Source of the DNA: JAZQQB01 sp045628865
Lineage (GTDB): Bacteria; Bacillota; Clostridia; Lachnospirales; Lachnospiraceae
Reading direction: 5' to 3'
DNA length: 64,000 nt
Assembly: GCA_045628865.1 (NCBI GenBank)
Contig: JAZQQB010000071.1
Location: 62,001 to 126,000 of the forward strand
Below, piece after piece: positions 52,445 through 60,715 of the stretch. A program made the position numbers and the translations under genes. The notes below the pieces were generated by a model. That model had not been told where the DNA came from, did no database searches, and was given only the letters and a program-made list of their open reading frames with translations. The stretch's first letter is position 1. Every line of letters begins with the position of its first letter.

Positions 52445-53530
52445 ATGAGAACTTATTTAGTAACTGGTGGAGCTGGATTTATTGGTTCAAATTATATTCA
52501 TTATATGTTCCGTAAATATGGACAGGAAATCCGCATCATCAACGTAGACGCATTGACATACGCAGGAAACCTCGAGAATTTAAAGGATGTTGAAAACCTT
52601 CCAAATTATACTTTTGTAAAAGCCAACATTTGTGATAAAGAAGCAATTGCTAAGATTTTTGCTGAGAACGATATTGATCGTGTTGTTCATTTTGCAGCAG
52701 AATCACATGTTGACAGAAGTATCAAGAACCCAGAGGTTTTTGTACAGACTAATGTTTTGGGAACCGCAGTTATGCTTAATTGTGCCAAAGCAGCCTGGGA
52801 ACTTCCAGATGGCAGCTTCAAGGAAGGTAAGAAATTTTTACATGTATCAACTGATGAAGTTTATGGATCTCTTCCAGATGATGACAATGCTTTCTTTTAT
52901 GAAACAACACCATACGATCCACACAGCCCATACTCAGCTTCCAAAGCAAGCTCAGATATGTTAGTAAAGGCTTATATGGATACTTACAAGTTTCCAGCTA
53001 ACATTACAAACTGTTCTAACAACTATGGCCCATATCAGTTTCCGGAGAAGCTGATTCCGCTTATTATTAATAATGCATTACAGGGCAAAAAGCTTCCTGT
53101 ATATGGAGATGGTAAGAACGTTCGTGACTGGTTATTTGTAGAGGATCATGCGAAGGCAATCGATATGGTTCAGGAACAGGGAAGATTGTTTGAAACCTAT
53201 AACATCGGTGGTCACAATGAAAAGCAGAATATTGAAATTATTCATATCATCATTGAAACACTTCAGGAAATGCTTCCTGAAAATGATCCAAGAAAGGCAC
53301 TTGTATCAACTGATCTGATCACATATGTAGAAGATCGTAAGGGACATGACAGAAGATATGCCATTGCGCCAGATAAGATCAAGGCTGAAATTGGCTGGTA
53401 TCCGGAAACAATGTTTAAGGAGGGTATCAAGAAGACTATCGCCTGGTTCTTTGAGCATGAGGATTGGATGAAGAATGTAACTTCTGGAGATTACCAGAAG
53501 TATTATGAGGATATGTATTCTGATAAATAA
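52445..53530 (+). CDS. rfbB: dTDP-glucose 4,6-dehydratase
   Basis: ATG 52445 follows GGAGG and begins MRTYLVTGGAGFIGSNYIHY, the NAD-binding loop; the upstream in-frame extension covers the terminator and is not coding. The product has 361 residues. Other marks are VDALTYAGNLENL, HFAAESHVDRSI, HVSTDEVYGSLP (catalytic Thr-Asp-Glu), PHSPYSASKAS (Tyr-x-x-x-Lys) and NCSNNYGPYQFPEKLIP. It makes dTDP-4-keto-6-deoxyglucose, the second step of dTDP-L-rhamnose synthesis. rfbA and rfbC lie downstream; rfbD was not found in the window. Confidence 0.95.
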   Translation: MRTYLVTGGAGFIGSNYIHYMFRKYGQEIRIINVDALTYAGNLENLKDVENLPNYTFVKANICDKEAIAKIFAENDIDRVVHFAAESHVDRSIKNPEVFVQTNVLGTAVMLNCAKAAWELPDGSFKEGKKFLHVSTDEVYGSLPDDDNAFFYETTPYDPHSPYSASKASSDMLVKAYMDTYKFPANITNCSNNYGPYQFPEKLIPLIINNALQGKKLPVYGDGKNVRDWLFVEDHAKAIDMVQEQGRLFETYNIGGHNEKQNIEIIHIIIETLQEMLPENDPRKALVSTDLITYVEDRKGHDRRYAIAPDKIKAEIGWYPETMFKEGIKKTIAWFFEHEDWMKNVTSGDYQKYYEDMYSDK

Positions 53531-53543
53531 GGTAATTCATGCA

Positions 53544-53567
53544 GAGCCAATCCGCAAGGATTGGCTC
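53544..53567 (+). terminator. Hairpin with GNRA loop after rfbB
   Basis: GAGCCAATCC-GCAA-GGATTGGCTC is a perfect 10-base stem with a GCAA loop. A T-run is missing, so it may protect mRNA ends rather than terminate. Confidence 0.45.
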
Positions 53568-53607
53568 AAACCGATTATCGGGATATCGTATGAAAGTATT
53601 GAAAAGG

Positions 53608-53636
53608 TTGAGAAAAGCCTTGTAATATGGTAAAAT
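53608..53636 (+). promoter_or_regulatory. Sigma-A promoter for rfbA
   Basis: TTGAGA (53608), a 17-base spacer and TAAAAT (53631-53636). Confidence 0.55.
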
Positions 53637-53676
53637 TAAAGATGGTTTTTTAGAATTATTTTAAGGAGGAAAACCC

Positions 53677-54555
53677 ATGAAAGGTATTATTTTAGCAGGT
53701 GGTTCAGGCACACGTCTGTACCCATTAACAAAAGCAATGTCAAAGCAGATCATGCCGGTTTATGATATACCAATGATCTACTATCCTTTATCTACATTGA
53801 TGTTAGCAGGAATCCGTGAGGTGCTTATAATTTCAACACCTAGAGATCTTCCTGTTTTTGAAGAATTATTTGGCGATGGAAGCCAGTTGGGAATGAGATT
53901 TGAGTATGCAATCCAGGAGCAGCCAAGAGGACTTGCAGATGCATATATCATTGCTGAAAAATTTATTGGTAAGAACTCTGTTGCATTGGTATTAGGAGAT
54001 AATATCTTCTATGGACAGAGCTTTTCAAAGGTACTGAAGAATGCCGCTGAGAGAACAGAAAGCCAGGCAGGCGCTACTATTTTTGGATACTATGTAAGAG
54101 ATCCAAGAGAATATGGTGTTGTAGAATTTGATGAAACAGGTAAGGCGCTTTCTATTGAAGAAAAACCTGAGAATCCTAAGAGCAATTATGCAGTACCAGG
54201 CTTATATTTCTATGACAATGACGTTGTAGAAATTGCTAAGAATGTAAAGCCATCTGCTCGTGGTGAGATTGAGATCACAAGCATCAATAATGAGTATTTA
54301 AACAGAGGAACCTTACAGGTTGAAACATTGGGACGAGGCTTTGCCTGGTTAGATACAGGTAATCATGACGCACTTTTGGATGCAGCAGATTTTGTTGCAA
54401 CCTTCCAGAAACGTCAGGGATTATATATTTCATGTATTGAAGAAATCGCTTATAAGCGTGGATTTATAACAAAAGAACAGCTTTTGAAACTTGCAGAACC
54501 ATTGATGAAAACAAATTATGGCAAATATCTTGTTGAGGTAGCGAATGGACTCTAA
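53677..54555 (+). CDS. rfbA: Glucose-1-phosphate thymidylyltransferase
   Basis: The 292-residue enzyme couples glucose 1-phosphate with dTTP to start dTDP-rhamnose synthesis. The signature MKGIILAGGSGTRLYPLTKA is at the N-terminus, with QIMPVYDIPMIYYPLSTLML, VLGDNIFYG (metal Asp) and IEEKPENPKSNYAVPGLYFY. The length and the C-terminal helices (ISCIEEIAYKRGFITKEQLL) match the RmlA family. TAAGGAGG precedes the start. Its end overlaps the GH25 gene by 11 bases, so the two are translated from one message. Confidence 0.95.
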   Translation: MKGIILAGGSGTRLYPLTKAMSKQIMPVYDIPMIYYPLSTLMLAGIREVLIISTPRDLPVFEELFGDGSQLGMRFEYAIQEQPRGLADAYIIAEKFIGKNSVALVLGDNIFYGQSFSKVLKNAAERTESQAGATIFGYYVRDPREYGVVEFDETGKALSIEEKPENPKSNYAVPGLYFYDNDVVEIAKNVKPSARGEIEITSINNEYLNRGTLQVETLGRGFAWLDTGNHDALLDAADFVATFQKRQGLYISCIEEIAYKRGFITKEQLLKLAEPLMKTNYGKYLVEVANGL

Positions 54556-55816
54556 AACGTTTTACAAAGCACTTGGTACAGTTTTGGGAGTGATGACTCT
54601 CATGTTTGCCATTGTGCTGTTTGTGAATTATCGTTCAGGAAATTTATCGAAGAAAGATACAGAAAAAACACAGGTGGCTGTGACACAGGAAACCAGTGTG
54701 TATACTACGCAGACGCAGTACGGTACACAGGTGGGAAATGATCTGACAGCCTTTGAAAGTGACAATACTTTTTTTAATCAGGAATCAGAGATTCGAACAG
54801 CAGGCACAGAGGATAGAAACTTTTTGTCCCTGGTGGTAACCTCTATTCAGAGAGATCTTCGTATTCAGGTGGTTGACGTATCAGGTAATCTTGTAACAGG
54901 AAAAAGTTTTTATGTGACTTTGGATGGCGTTGGTGAATATAAGGACTTAGATCAGGATGGTGTGATCTACATCGGAGATTTAAAGCCAGGAGAATACCAG
55001 GTATCCTTAAATGAGATGGAAGGATATCGTGTGTCCTCTTCTGCCTTAAAGGTCAATGTAAAGTCACAGGTTTCTTATACAGAAATATCGGATATCTCTC
55101 TTTTGATCAAAACAGAGGATGAGATTGATGTTTCTGAAGAAGATACTGCTGTGAATGAAGCGTCTGATGATGCAGATGCAACTGAAATCACAGAAGCCAA
55201 GGTATCAGATGGACAGACTCGTCTTGGTATCGATGTTTCGAAATGGAATAAGGAGATTGATTGGAGAAAGGTGAAGGCAGCAGGTGTTGACTTCGCCATC
55301 ATCCGCTTGGGCTATCGAGGCTCGAAAACAGGTGCATTGGTAGAGGATCCATATTTTATTAGAAATATGGAAGGTGCCAAGGCAGCAGGTATTGAGGTTG
55401 GTGTCTATTTCTTTACACAGGCCACCAATGAGGTAGAGGCAGTAGAAGAGGCCAGTATGGTACTGTGTTTATGTGAGCAGTATGATCTGGATTATCCGAT
55501 TTTTATTGATACAGAGGGTGCAGGTGGAAATGGACGTGCAGATGGTCTTGATGTAGCAACCAGATCCAAGGCTATTGAAGCTTTTTGTGCAACCATTGCC
55601 AACGCTGGTCGTGAGGCTGGTATCTATGCAAGTAGAAACTGGTATTACAACAATCTGGATATGACACGTTTGGATAATTTCTTTATCTGGCTGGCAGAAT
55701 ACAGAAGTGAGCCACTTTATACTGGCAATTATCAAATCTGGCAGTATTCCTCACATGGTACCATTGATGGTATTGAGGGCAGAGTGGATTTAGATTACAG
55801 TTATTTAGGTTATTAG
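54545..55816 (+). CDS. Membrane-anchored GH25 hydrolase inside the rhamnose gene cluster
   Basis: The protein has 423 residues and overlaps rfbA by 11 bases. An N-terminal helix (ALGTVLGVMTLMFAIVLFVN) anchors it. A prealbumin-like domain (LVVTSIQRDLRIQVVDVSGN, GVGEYKDLDQDGVIYI) resembles that of the large protein at 40450. From about residue 227 a GH25 muramidase runs to the end: LGIDVSKWNKEIDW, AIIRLGYRGSKTGALVEDPY, VGVYFFTQATNEVEAVEEAS, DYPIFIDTEGAGG with the catalytic D-x-E, and WQYSSHGTIDG. It probably cuts the glycan strand of peptidoglycan outside the membrane, perhaps to allow attachment or passage of the polymer made by its neighbours. Confidence 0.9.
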   Translation: MDSKTFYKALGTVLGVMTLMFAIVLFVNYRSGNLSKKDTEKTQVAVTQETSVYTTQTQYGTQVGNDLTAFESDNTFFNQESEIRTAGTEDRNFLSLVVTSIQRDLRIQVVDVSGNLVTGKSFYVTLDGVGEYKDLDQDGVIYIGDLKPGEYQVSLNEMEGYRVSSSALKVNVKSQVSYTEISDISLLIKTEDEIDVSEEDTAVNEASDDADATEITEAKVSDGQTRLGIDVSKWNKEIDWRKVKAAGVDFAIIRLGYRGSKTGALVEDPYFIRNMEGAKAAGIEVGVYFFTQATNEVEAVEEASMVLCLCEQYDLDYPIFIDTEGAGGNGRADGLDVATRSKAIEAFCATIANAGREAGIYASRNWYYNNLDMTRLDNFFIWLAEYRSEPLYTGNYQIWQYSSHGTIDGIEGRVDLDYSYLGY

Positions 55817-55834
55817 ATAGAAAGGGATATAGAA

Positions 55835-56398
55835 ATGGGTAAATTTAGTGTTGAAACATGTGAAATAGAAGGACTTAAGGTAATCACACCAACTGTTTTT
55901 GGTGATGCCAGAGGATATTTCATGGAAACCTATCAGTACAATGATTTTAAGGAGATTGGTATTCCAGAGGTATTCGTACAGGACAACCAGTCAGCATCTA
56001 AAAAGGGTGTACTTCGTGGATTACATTTCCAGAAGGAATTTCCACAGGATAAACTGGTTCGTGTAATCGTTGGTGAAGTATATGACGTTGCTGTAGATTT
56101 AAGACCAGGCTCTAAAACATTTGGAAAATGGTTTGGTGTAAAGCTTTCTGCTGAAAACAAAAAGCAGTTTTTTATTCCTAAGAACTTTGCACACGGATTT
56201 TTAGTGCTTTCTGATTATGCGGAATTCTGCTATAAATGTACAGATTTCTATCATCCTAATGATGAGGGCGGTTTGTTATGGTCTGATCCGGAAATCGGCG
56301 TAGAATGGCCTATCGAAGAGGGTATGGAATTAACACTTTCTGAAAAGGACACCAAGTGGGGTGGCATCAGCGAATACAAGAATAATATGGAGAAATAA
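55835..56398 (+). CDS. rfbC: dTDP-4-dehydrorhamnose 3,5-epimerase
   Basis: The 187-residue protein is an RmlC-type cupin. FGDARGYFMETYQYNDF, VQDNQSASKKGVLRGLHFQ (His catalytic base), VDLRPGSKTFGKWFGV, FFIPKNFAHGFLVLSD and YKCTDFYHPNDEGGLLWSDP are the hallmark blocks. It lies 18 bases after the GH25 gene and four bases before the exporter gene. Together with rfbA and rfbB it supplies the rhamnose precursor; the final reductase is not in view. Confidence 0.94.
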   Translation: MGKFSVETCEIEGLKVITPTVFGDARGYFMETYQYNDFKEIGIPEVFVQDNQSASKKGVLRGLHFQKEFPQDKLVRVIVGEVYDVAVDLRPGSKTFGKWFGVKLSAENKKQFFIPKNFAHGFLVLSDYAEFCYKCTDFYHPNDEGGLLWSDPEIGVEWPIEEGMELTLSEKDTKWGGISEYKNNMEK

Positions 56399-56401
56399 GC
56401 T

Positions 56402-57175
56402 GTGATTTGGAAATTAGCAAAGAATGACTTTAAAACAAAATATGCTGGCTCTTATATGGGAGTTTTGTGGGCGTTTGTGCAGCCGGTGATCACAGTGTTG
56501 TTGTACTTTTTTATTTTTCAGGTGATTTTTCCGCAAAAGGCAGCATTGTTGGCAAATGGTATTGAGGCACCCTATGTTGTATGGCTGACCGCTGGACTTG
56601 TTCCATGGTTTTTCTTTCAGGATGTAGTGACCAATGGTGCACAGACCTTGCTTGCTTATAACTATCTGGTAAAAAAGGTGGTTTTTAAAATCGAGGTACT
56701 TCCTTTGGTAAGAACCATTTCAGCCTTGTTTGTGCATTGTTTTTTTGTGATCGTTTTATTGATCATGAGTGTCATTGGAAAAGCAGGAATCCACATTGCC
56801 TGGATCCAGCTCATTTATTTCAGTGGATGTGCCTTTGTACTGGTTTTGGGATTGAGCTATATGTTTAGTGCCATTACTGTATTTTTCAAGGATCTAGTAC
56901 AGATCATCAATATTTTTATGCAGGTATTTATGTGGGCGACTCCGATTATGTGGCATATGTCAAATATCAAGGAACATCCTGCATTACAGGTGATTCTTAG
57001 CTTGAATCCAATGTATTATGTGGTGAATGGTTACCGTGAAAGTCTTTTTGAACATAAGCCATTTTGGTGTCATCCATGGCTGACTTTATATTTCTGGGCT
57101 ATTACAGGACTACTTTACTGGCTTGGCAGAACTGTGTTTAAGCGACTAAGACCAAACTTCGCAGACATCCTATAG
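56402..57175 (+). CDS. Polysaccharide ABC-2 transporter permease (Wzm/TagG-like)
   Basis: A GTG start at 56402 follows AAATAAGC close behind rfbC. The 257-residue chain has six membrane helices and family features: NDFKTKYAGSYMGVLWAFVQ, PVITVLLYFFIFQ, VPWFFFQDVVTNG and NIFMQVFMWATPIMW, then LNPMYYVVNGYRESLF. It is the membrane half of an exporter that moves lipid-linked polysaccharide across the membrane. The ATPase with a carbohydrate-binding tail follows at 57364, after an interval holding repeats. Confidence 0.9.
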   Translation: MIWKLAKNDFKTKYAGSYMGVLWAFVQPVITVLLYFFIFQVIFPQKAALLANGIEAPYVVWLTAGLVPWFFFQDVVTNGAQTLLAYNYLVKKVVFKIEVLPLVRTISALFVHCFFVIVLLIMSVIGKAGIHIAWIQLIYFSGCAFVLVLGLSYMFSAITVFFKDLVQIINIFMQVFMWATPIMWHMSNIKEHPALQVILSLNPMYYVVNGYRESLFEHKPFWCHPWLTLYFWAITGLLYWLGRTVFKRLRPNFADIL

Positions 57176-57176
57176 C

Positions 57177-57336
57177 GAGGTAACGGAAACAAGCGCCCGC
57201 AGGGCATTTGTTTGCGCCCGAGCGTATGTGAGTATTTTTGGAGAGTCGCGAAGCGACGGCACTTGCGAAGCAAGTGAAAAATACGAATGAAAGAGGTAAC
57301 GGAAACAAGCGCCCGCAGGGCATTTGTTTGCGCCCG
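57177..57336. repeat. Pair of 44-base direct repeats with hairpins between transporter genes
   Basis: Identical 44-base blocks beginning GAGGTAACGGAAACAAGCGC lie at 57177-57220 and 57293-57336. Each contains GCCC-GCA-GGGC. Between them are GTCGC-GAA-GCGAC and CACTTGC-GAA-GCAAGTG hairpins. GC content is well above the surroundings. A dispersed intergenic element is likely, with possible effects on message stability or ratio of the two subunits. Confidence 0.8.
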
Positions 57337-57363
57337 TAATTTCAGTTAAAAGAGGTAAGAAAT

Positions 57364-58587
57364 TTGAGTGAAGAAATCATTTCGATCAAGGATCTGACAA
57401 AAGTATATAGATTATATGATAAAAAGATGGATCGTCTTTTGGATAGTTTAAGATTAACCAGAAGAAAGTGCTATAAGGAGCATAAAGCATTACAGAATAT
57501 CAATTTATCAGTAAAAAAAGGAGAATCTATCGGAATCATTGGTACCAACGGTTCCGGTAAATCTACTTTGCTAAAGATCATCACTGGAGTGCTTAGTCCG
57601 ACGGAAGGTGATGTAAAGATCAATGGTCGTATCAGTGCATTGCTTGAGCTAGGTGCTGGTTTTAATATGGAATACACAGGTATGGAGAATATCTATCTGA
57701 ATGGCACCATGATGGGATTTTCTGATGAAGAGATTGAAAAAAAGATACCACAGATATTAGAGTTTGCTGATATTGGTGACTTTGTGAACCAGCCGGTAAA
57801 GTCTTATTCTAGTGGTATGTTTGTGCGTCTTGCCTTTGCAGTGGCTATTAATATTGAACCGGAGATTTTGATCGTTGATGAAGCACTTTCTGTAGGAGAC
57901 GTGTTCTTCCAGTCAAAGTGTTATCATAAATTTGAAGAATTTAAAAATCAGGGAAAAACTATTATTTTCGTAAGTCATGATCTTAGCAGTATTGCGAAAT
58001 ATTGTGACAGGGTTGTATTGCTTAACAAAGGTGTTATGCTTGGGGATGGCAATCCAAAGGAAATGATCGATGCCTATAAAAGAGTACTTGTTCGACAGAA
58101 CGAGGATAAAGGTGTTGTGACTGCAAGTGGCATCAATGCAGATACCCAGCAGTACGGAACAGGACAGGCTAGTATTGTAGAAGCTTATGTAGAAGATGAA
58201 TCAGGACTTCGAAACAATACTTTGTTAAAAGGAACTGAATTTACGGTTCATATGAAGGTGCATTTCGAGGAAAGAATTGAGGCACCTATTTTTGCTATGT
58301 CCATTAAAGATGTAAAGGGAACGGAGATTACTGGTACCAATACTATGGTAGAAAGAGCTTTTGGGGACAGCGTGGCTGCAGGAAGTGAGAAACACATTAC
58401 CTTTAAACAGAGAATGGATCTACAGGGTGGAGAATATTTACTATCCTTTGGTGTAACCGGTTATGAAAGTGACAGCTTCCAGGTTTATCACAGACTTTAT
58501 GATGCAATCAACATCACAGTGATTTCTGATAAGAACACGGTTGGATATTTTGACATGAATTCCAAGATAGAAGTAAAAGACGAATAG
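57364..58587 (+). CDS. Polysaccharide ABC transporter ATPase with C-terminal carbohydrate-binding domain (Wzt-like)
   Basis: TTG 57364 follows AGAGGTAAG; the product has 407 residues. The ATPase domain (1-240) has Walker A GTNGSGKST, YSSGMFVRLAFAVAI in the signature position, Walker B ILIVDEALSVGD and HDLSSI. Residues about 265-407 are a beta-sandwich tail (ASIVEAYVEDESGLRNNTLL, DLQGGEYLLSFGVTGYE) like the C-terminal domain of Wzt in E. coli O8/O9a. There the tail recognises a capped glycan end before export. The WbdD-like gene directly downstream fits that arrangement. Confidence 0.9.
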   Translation: MSEEIISIKDLTKVYRLYDKKMDRLLDSLRLTRRKCYKEHKALQNINLSVKKGESIGIIGTNGSGKSTLLKIITGVLSPTEGDVKINGRISALLELGAGFNMEYTGMENIYLNGTMMGFSDEEIEKKIPQILEFADIGDFVNQPVKSYSSGMFVRLAFAVAINIEPEILIVDEALSVGDVFFQSKCYHKFEEFKNQGKTIIFVSHDLSSIAKYCDRVVLLNKGVMLGDGNPKEMIDAYKRVLVRQNEDKGVVTASGINADTQQYGTGQASIVEAYVEDESGLRNNTLLKGTEFTVHMKVHFEERIEAPIFAMSIKDVKGTEITGTNTMVERAFGDSVAAGSEKHITFKQRMDLQGGEYLLSFGVTGYESDSFQVYHRLYDAINITVISDKNTVGYFDMNSKIEVKDE

Positions 58588-58606
58588 TAAGGGAAGAAGG
58601 ACGGCT

Positions 58607-60679
58607 ATGGCGAAGGAAAAGATTGGAAATGTTGTATTAAACTTAGATTATTATCCAGGACAGGATTTTTATTCTGATGGAACCATCGAAGATGAAATAC
58701 TTGAAATCGCGAAGAATTTTCCGGAGGAAGAGTTCGCTGGTATCATAGAAGAGAAAAAATTATGGCCAATCATGTACCATCTTTCCAACAAAAGAGAGAA
58801 TATTGTAGACTGTCTTCCAATCAAAAAGACTGATAAAGTCTTAGAGGTGGGAAGTGGTTGTGGTGCCATCACAGGTGCCTTATCCAGAAAGGCAGCTAAG
58901 GTAGATTGTGTGGATCTTTCCAAGAAAAGAAGCATGGTGAATGCGTATCGTCATAAGGATTGTGACAATGTGGAGATCCATCTTGGCAACTTTAAGGATG
59001 TGGAACCATCCTTACCGGATGATTATGACTACATTTGTTTAATCGGTGTTTTTGAATATGGTCAGAACTATATTGGTGGACAGACTCCTTATGAGGACTT
59101 TTTAAAGATTCTATTAAAACATCTGAAAAAGGATGGACGTATTGTCATTGCTATAGAGAATAAACTGGGTATGAAGTATTTTGCAGGCTGCAAGGAGGAT
59201 CATCTTGGAACATTCTTTAGCGGTATTGAAAATGCATATGAAGGAGAGGGTGTACAGACCTTTTCGAGACCAGGCTTAGAACAGATTTTTAAGGCTTGTG
59301 GTGTGTCGGAGTATTCCTTCTATTATCCATATCCAGATTATAAATTCCCAGTAGATATTTACTCTGATGAGAGACTTCCAAAAGTCGGAGAATTGATAAA
59401 TAACAAGCGTAATTTTGATAGAGATAGAATGCAGCTATTTGATGAAGCAGCTGCATTTAATAGCGTAATTGAGGACGGACTTTTTCCGGTATTCTCCAAT
59501 TCCTATATGGCGATCCTAGGCCCTAAGATCGATATGACTTACACAAGATATTCCAATGATCGTACCTTGAAATATCAGATCAAGACCATCTTTGTGAAGG
59601 ATGGTGAGAAACTGTATGTTAGAAAATATCCACTGCAAGAAAGTGGCAGAAAGCACATTGAAACGCTGGGAACCACTTATGAGGTACTAAAGGACGTATT
59701 TACCAGTAAGAACTGTCAGTTATCGCCATGTAAGGTGGTTTCTAATGAACAGGAGTGTTATGCAGAATTTCCATATATAACAGGTGTTACATTAGAACAG
59801 AAGTTGGACGAATGTTTGTTTAAACATGATGAGGAAGGTTTTTTGGCACTGTTTAAGAGATTTTTTGAGACCATAAAATGTGGTGAAGAAACCAATTATA
59901 CCAATTTTGATATGGCATTTTCTAATTTCCTGATTGATAAAGATCAGTGGACACTTTTAGATTATGAATGGGTCTTTACGAAAAAGATTCCAGCAAAGAA
60001 GCTGGCTTACAGAGCAATCTATTGCTATATGTTAGAGGATGAACAGCGTTGTTGTCTTCCAATTGCCAGCATTGAACAGATGCTTGATATCACAGAGGAA
60101 GAAATTGATCAGATTAAAGAGGAAGAGGCTGTTTTTCAGAAGGATGTAACAGGAAAAAGGCTTTCCATGGCAGAACTTCGAAATTTAATTGGTGGAGCAA
60201 TTATCAATCCTACCAATTGGTTAAAGCATTTTGACTCTAAAGGTGGAACTTCTAGAGTGCAGATCTATGAGGATTGTGGTCATGGTTATTCGGAAAATGA
60301 TTCCTATTTCATATCAGATGCATTTAGAACAGATACCTATGTGGAATTTGATATCTCCGTTTCGGATGATGTGAAGATGTTACGAATCGATCCAGCCATG
60401 GATTCTTGTATCGTAAAGGTAAAGAAGCTGATATGGAATGGGGAGTTGATCAATGTTTCGCAGAGAAAGCGTATTTATATCAATGGAAAAGCCGGTAAGG
60501 GTGAGCATCCAGAACAGACAGTATATGTTTTTGATACCATGGATCCTAATATCAATTTATCAACAAGTGGATTATCTAAAATCGGGAACAACCAGCTTCA
60601 TGTGGAATTGGAAGTAACCAGAGTATCTGCTGATACTGCGAAAGTACTGCAGGAATCAATGAAATCAAAGCTTTTTTAA
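58607..60679 (+). CDS. Methyltransferase-kinase fusion, WbdD-like chain-capping candidate
   Basis: The protein has 690 residues. Residues about 70-230 are a SAM methyltransferase (DKVLEVGSGCGAITGALSRK, VDCVDLSKKR, YICLIGVFEYGQNYIGGQ). Residues about 330-500 look like an aminoglycoside-kinase-type fold: YVRKYPLQ gives a Lys, NFDMAFSNFLID holds the catalytic-loop Asp and Asn, and WTLLDYEWVF holds the metal Asp. A beta-rich domain ends the chain (about 560-690). WbdD, which ends O-polysaccharide chains by phosphorylation and methylation and works with Wzm/Wzt, has the same two activities. The gene follows Wzt by 19 bases. The kinase reading is by eye and moderately sure. Confidence 0.7.
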   Translation: MAKEKIGNVVLNLDYYPGQDFYSDGTIEDEILEIAKNFPEEEFAGIIEEKKLWPIMYHLSNKRENIVDCLPIKKTDKVLEVGSGCGAITGALSRKAAKVDCVDLSKKRSMVNAYRHKDCDNVEIHLGNFKDVEPSLPDDYDYICLIGVFEYGQNYIGGQTPYEDFLKILLKHLKKDGRIVIAIENKLGMKYFAGCKEDHLGTFFSGIENAYEGEGVQTFSRPGLEQIFKACGVSEYSFYYPYPDYKFPVDIYSDERLPKVGELINNKRNFDRDRMQLFDEAAAFNSVIEDGLFPVFSNSYMAILGPKIDMTYTRYSNDRTLKYQIKTIFVKDGEKLYVRKYPLQESGRKHIETLGTTYEVLKDVFTSKNCQLSPCKVVSNEQECYAEFPYITGVTLEQKLDECLFKHDEEGFLALFKRFFETIKCGEETNYTNFDMAFSNFLIDKDQWTLLDYEWVFTKKIPAKKLAYRAIYCYMLEDEQRCCLPIASIEQMLDITEEEIDQIKEEEAVFQKDVTGKRLSMAELRNLIGGAIINPTNWLKHFDSKGGTSRVQIYEDCGHGYSENDSYFISDAFRTDTYVEFDISVSDDVKMLRIDPAMDSCIVKVKKLIWNGELINVSQRKRIYINGKAGKGEHPEQTVYVFDTMDPNINLSTSGLSKIGNNQLHVELEVTRVSADTAKVLQESMKSKLF

Positions 60680-60715
60680 TGTAGTAATTCATATATTGAC
60701 CAGGGGGACATTATT

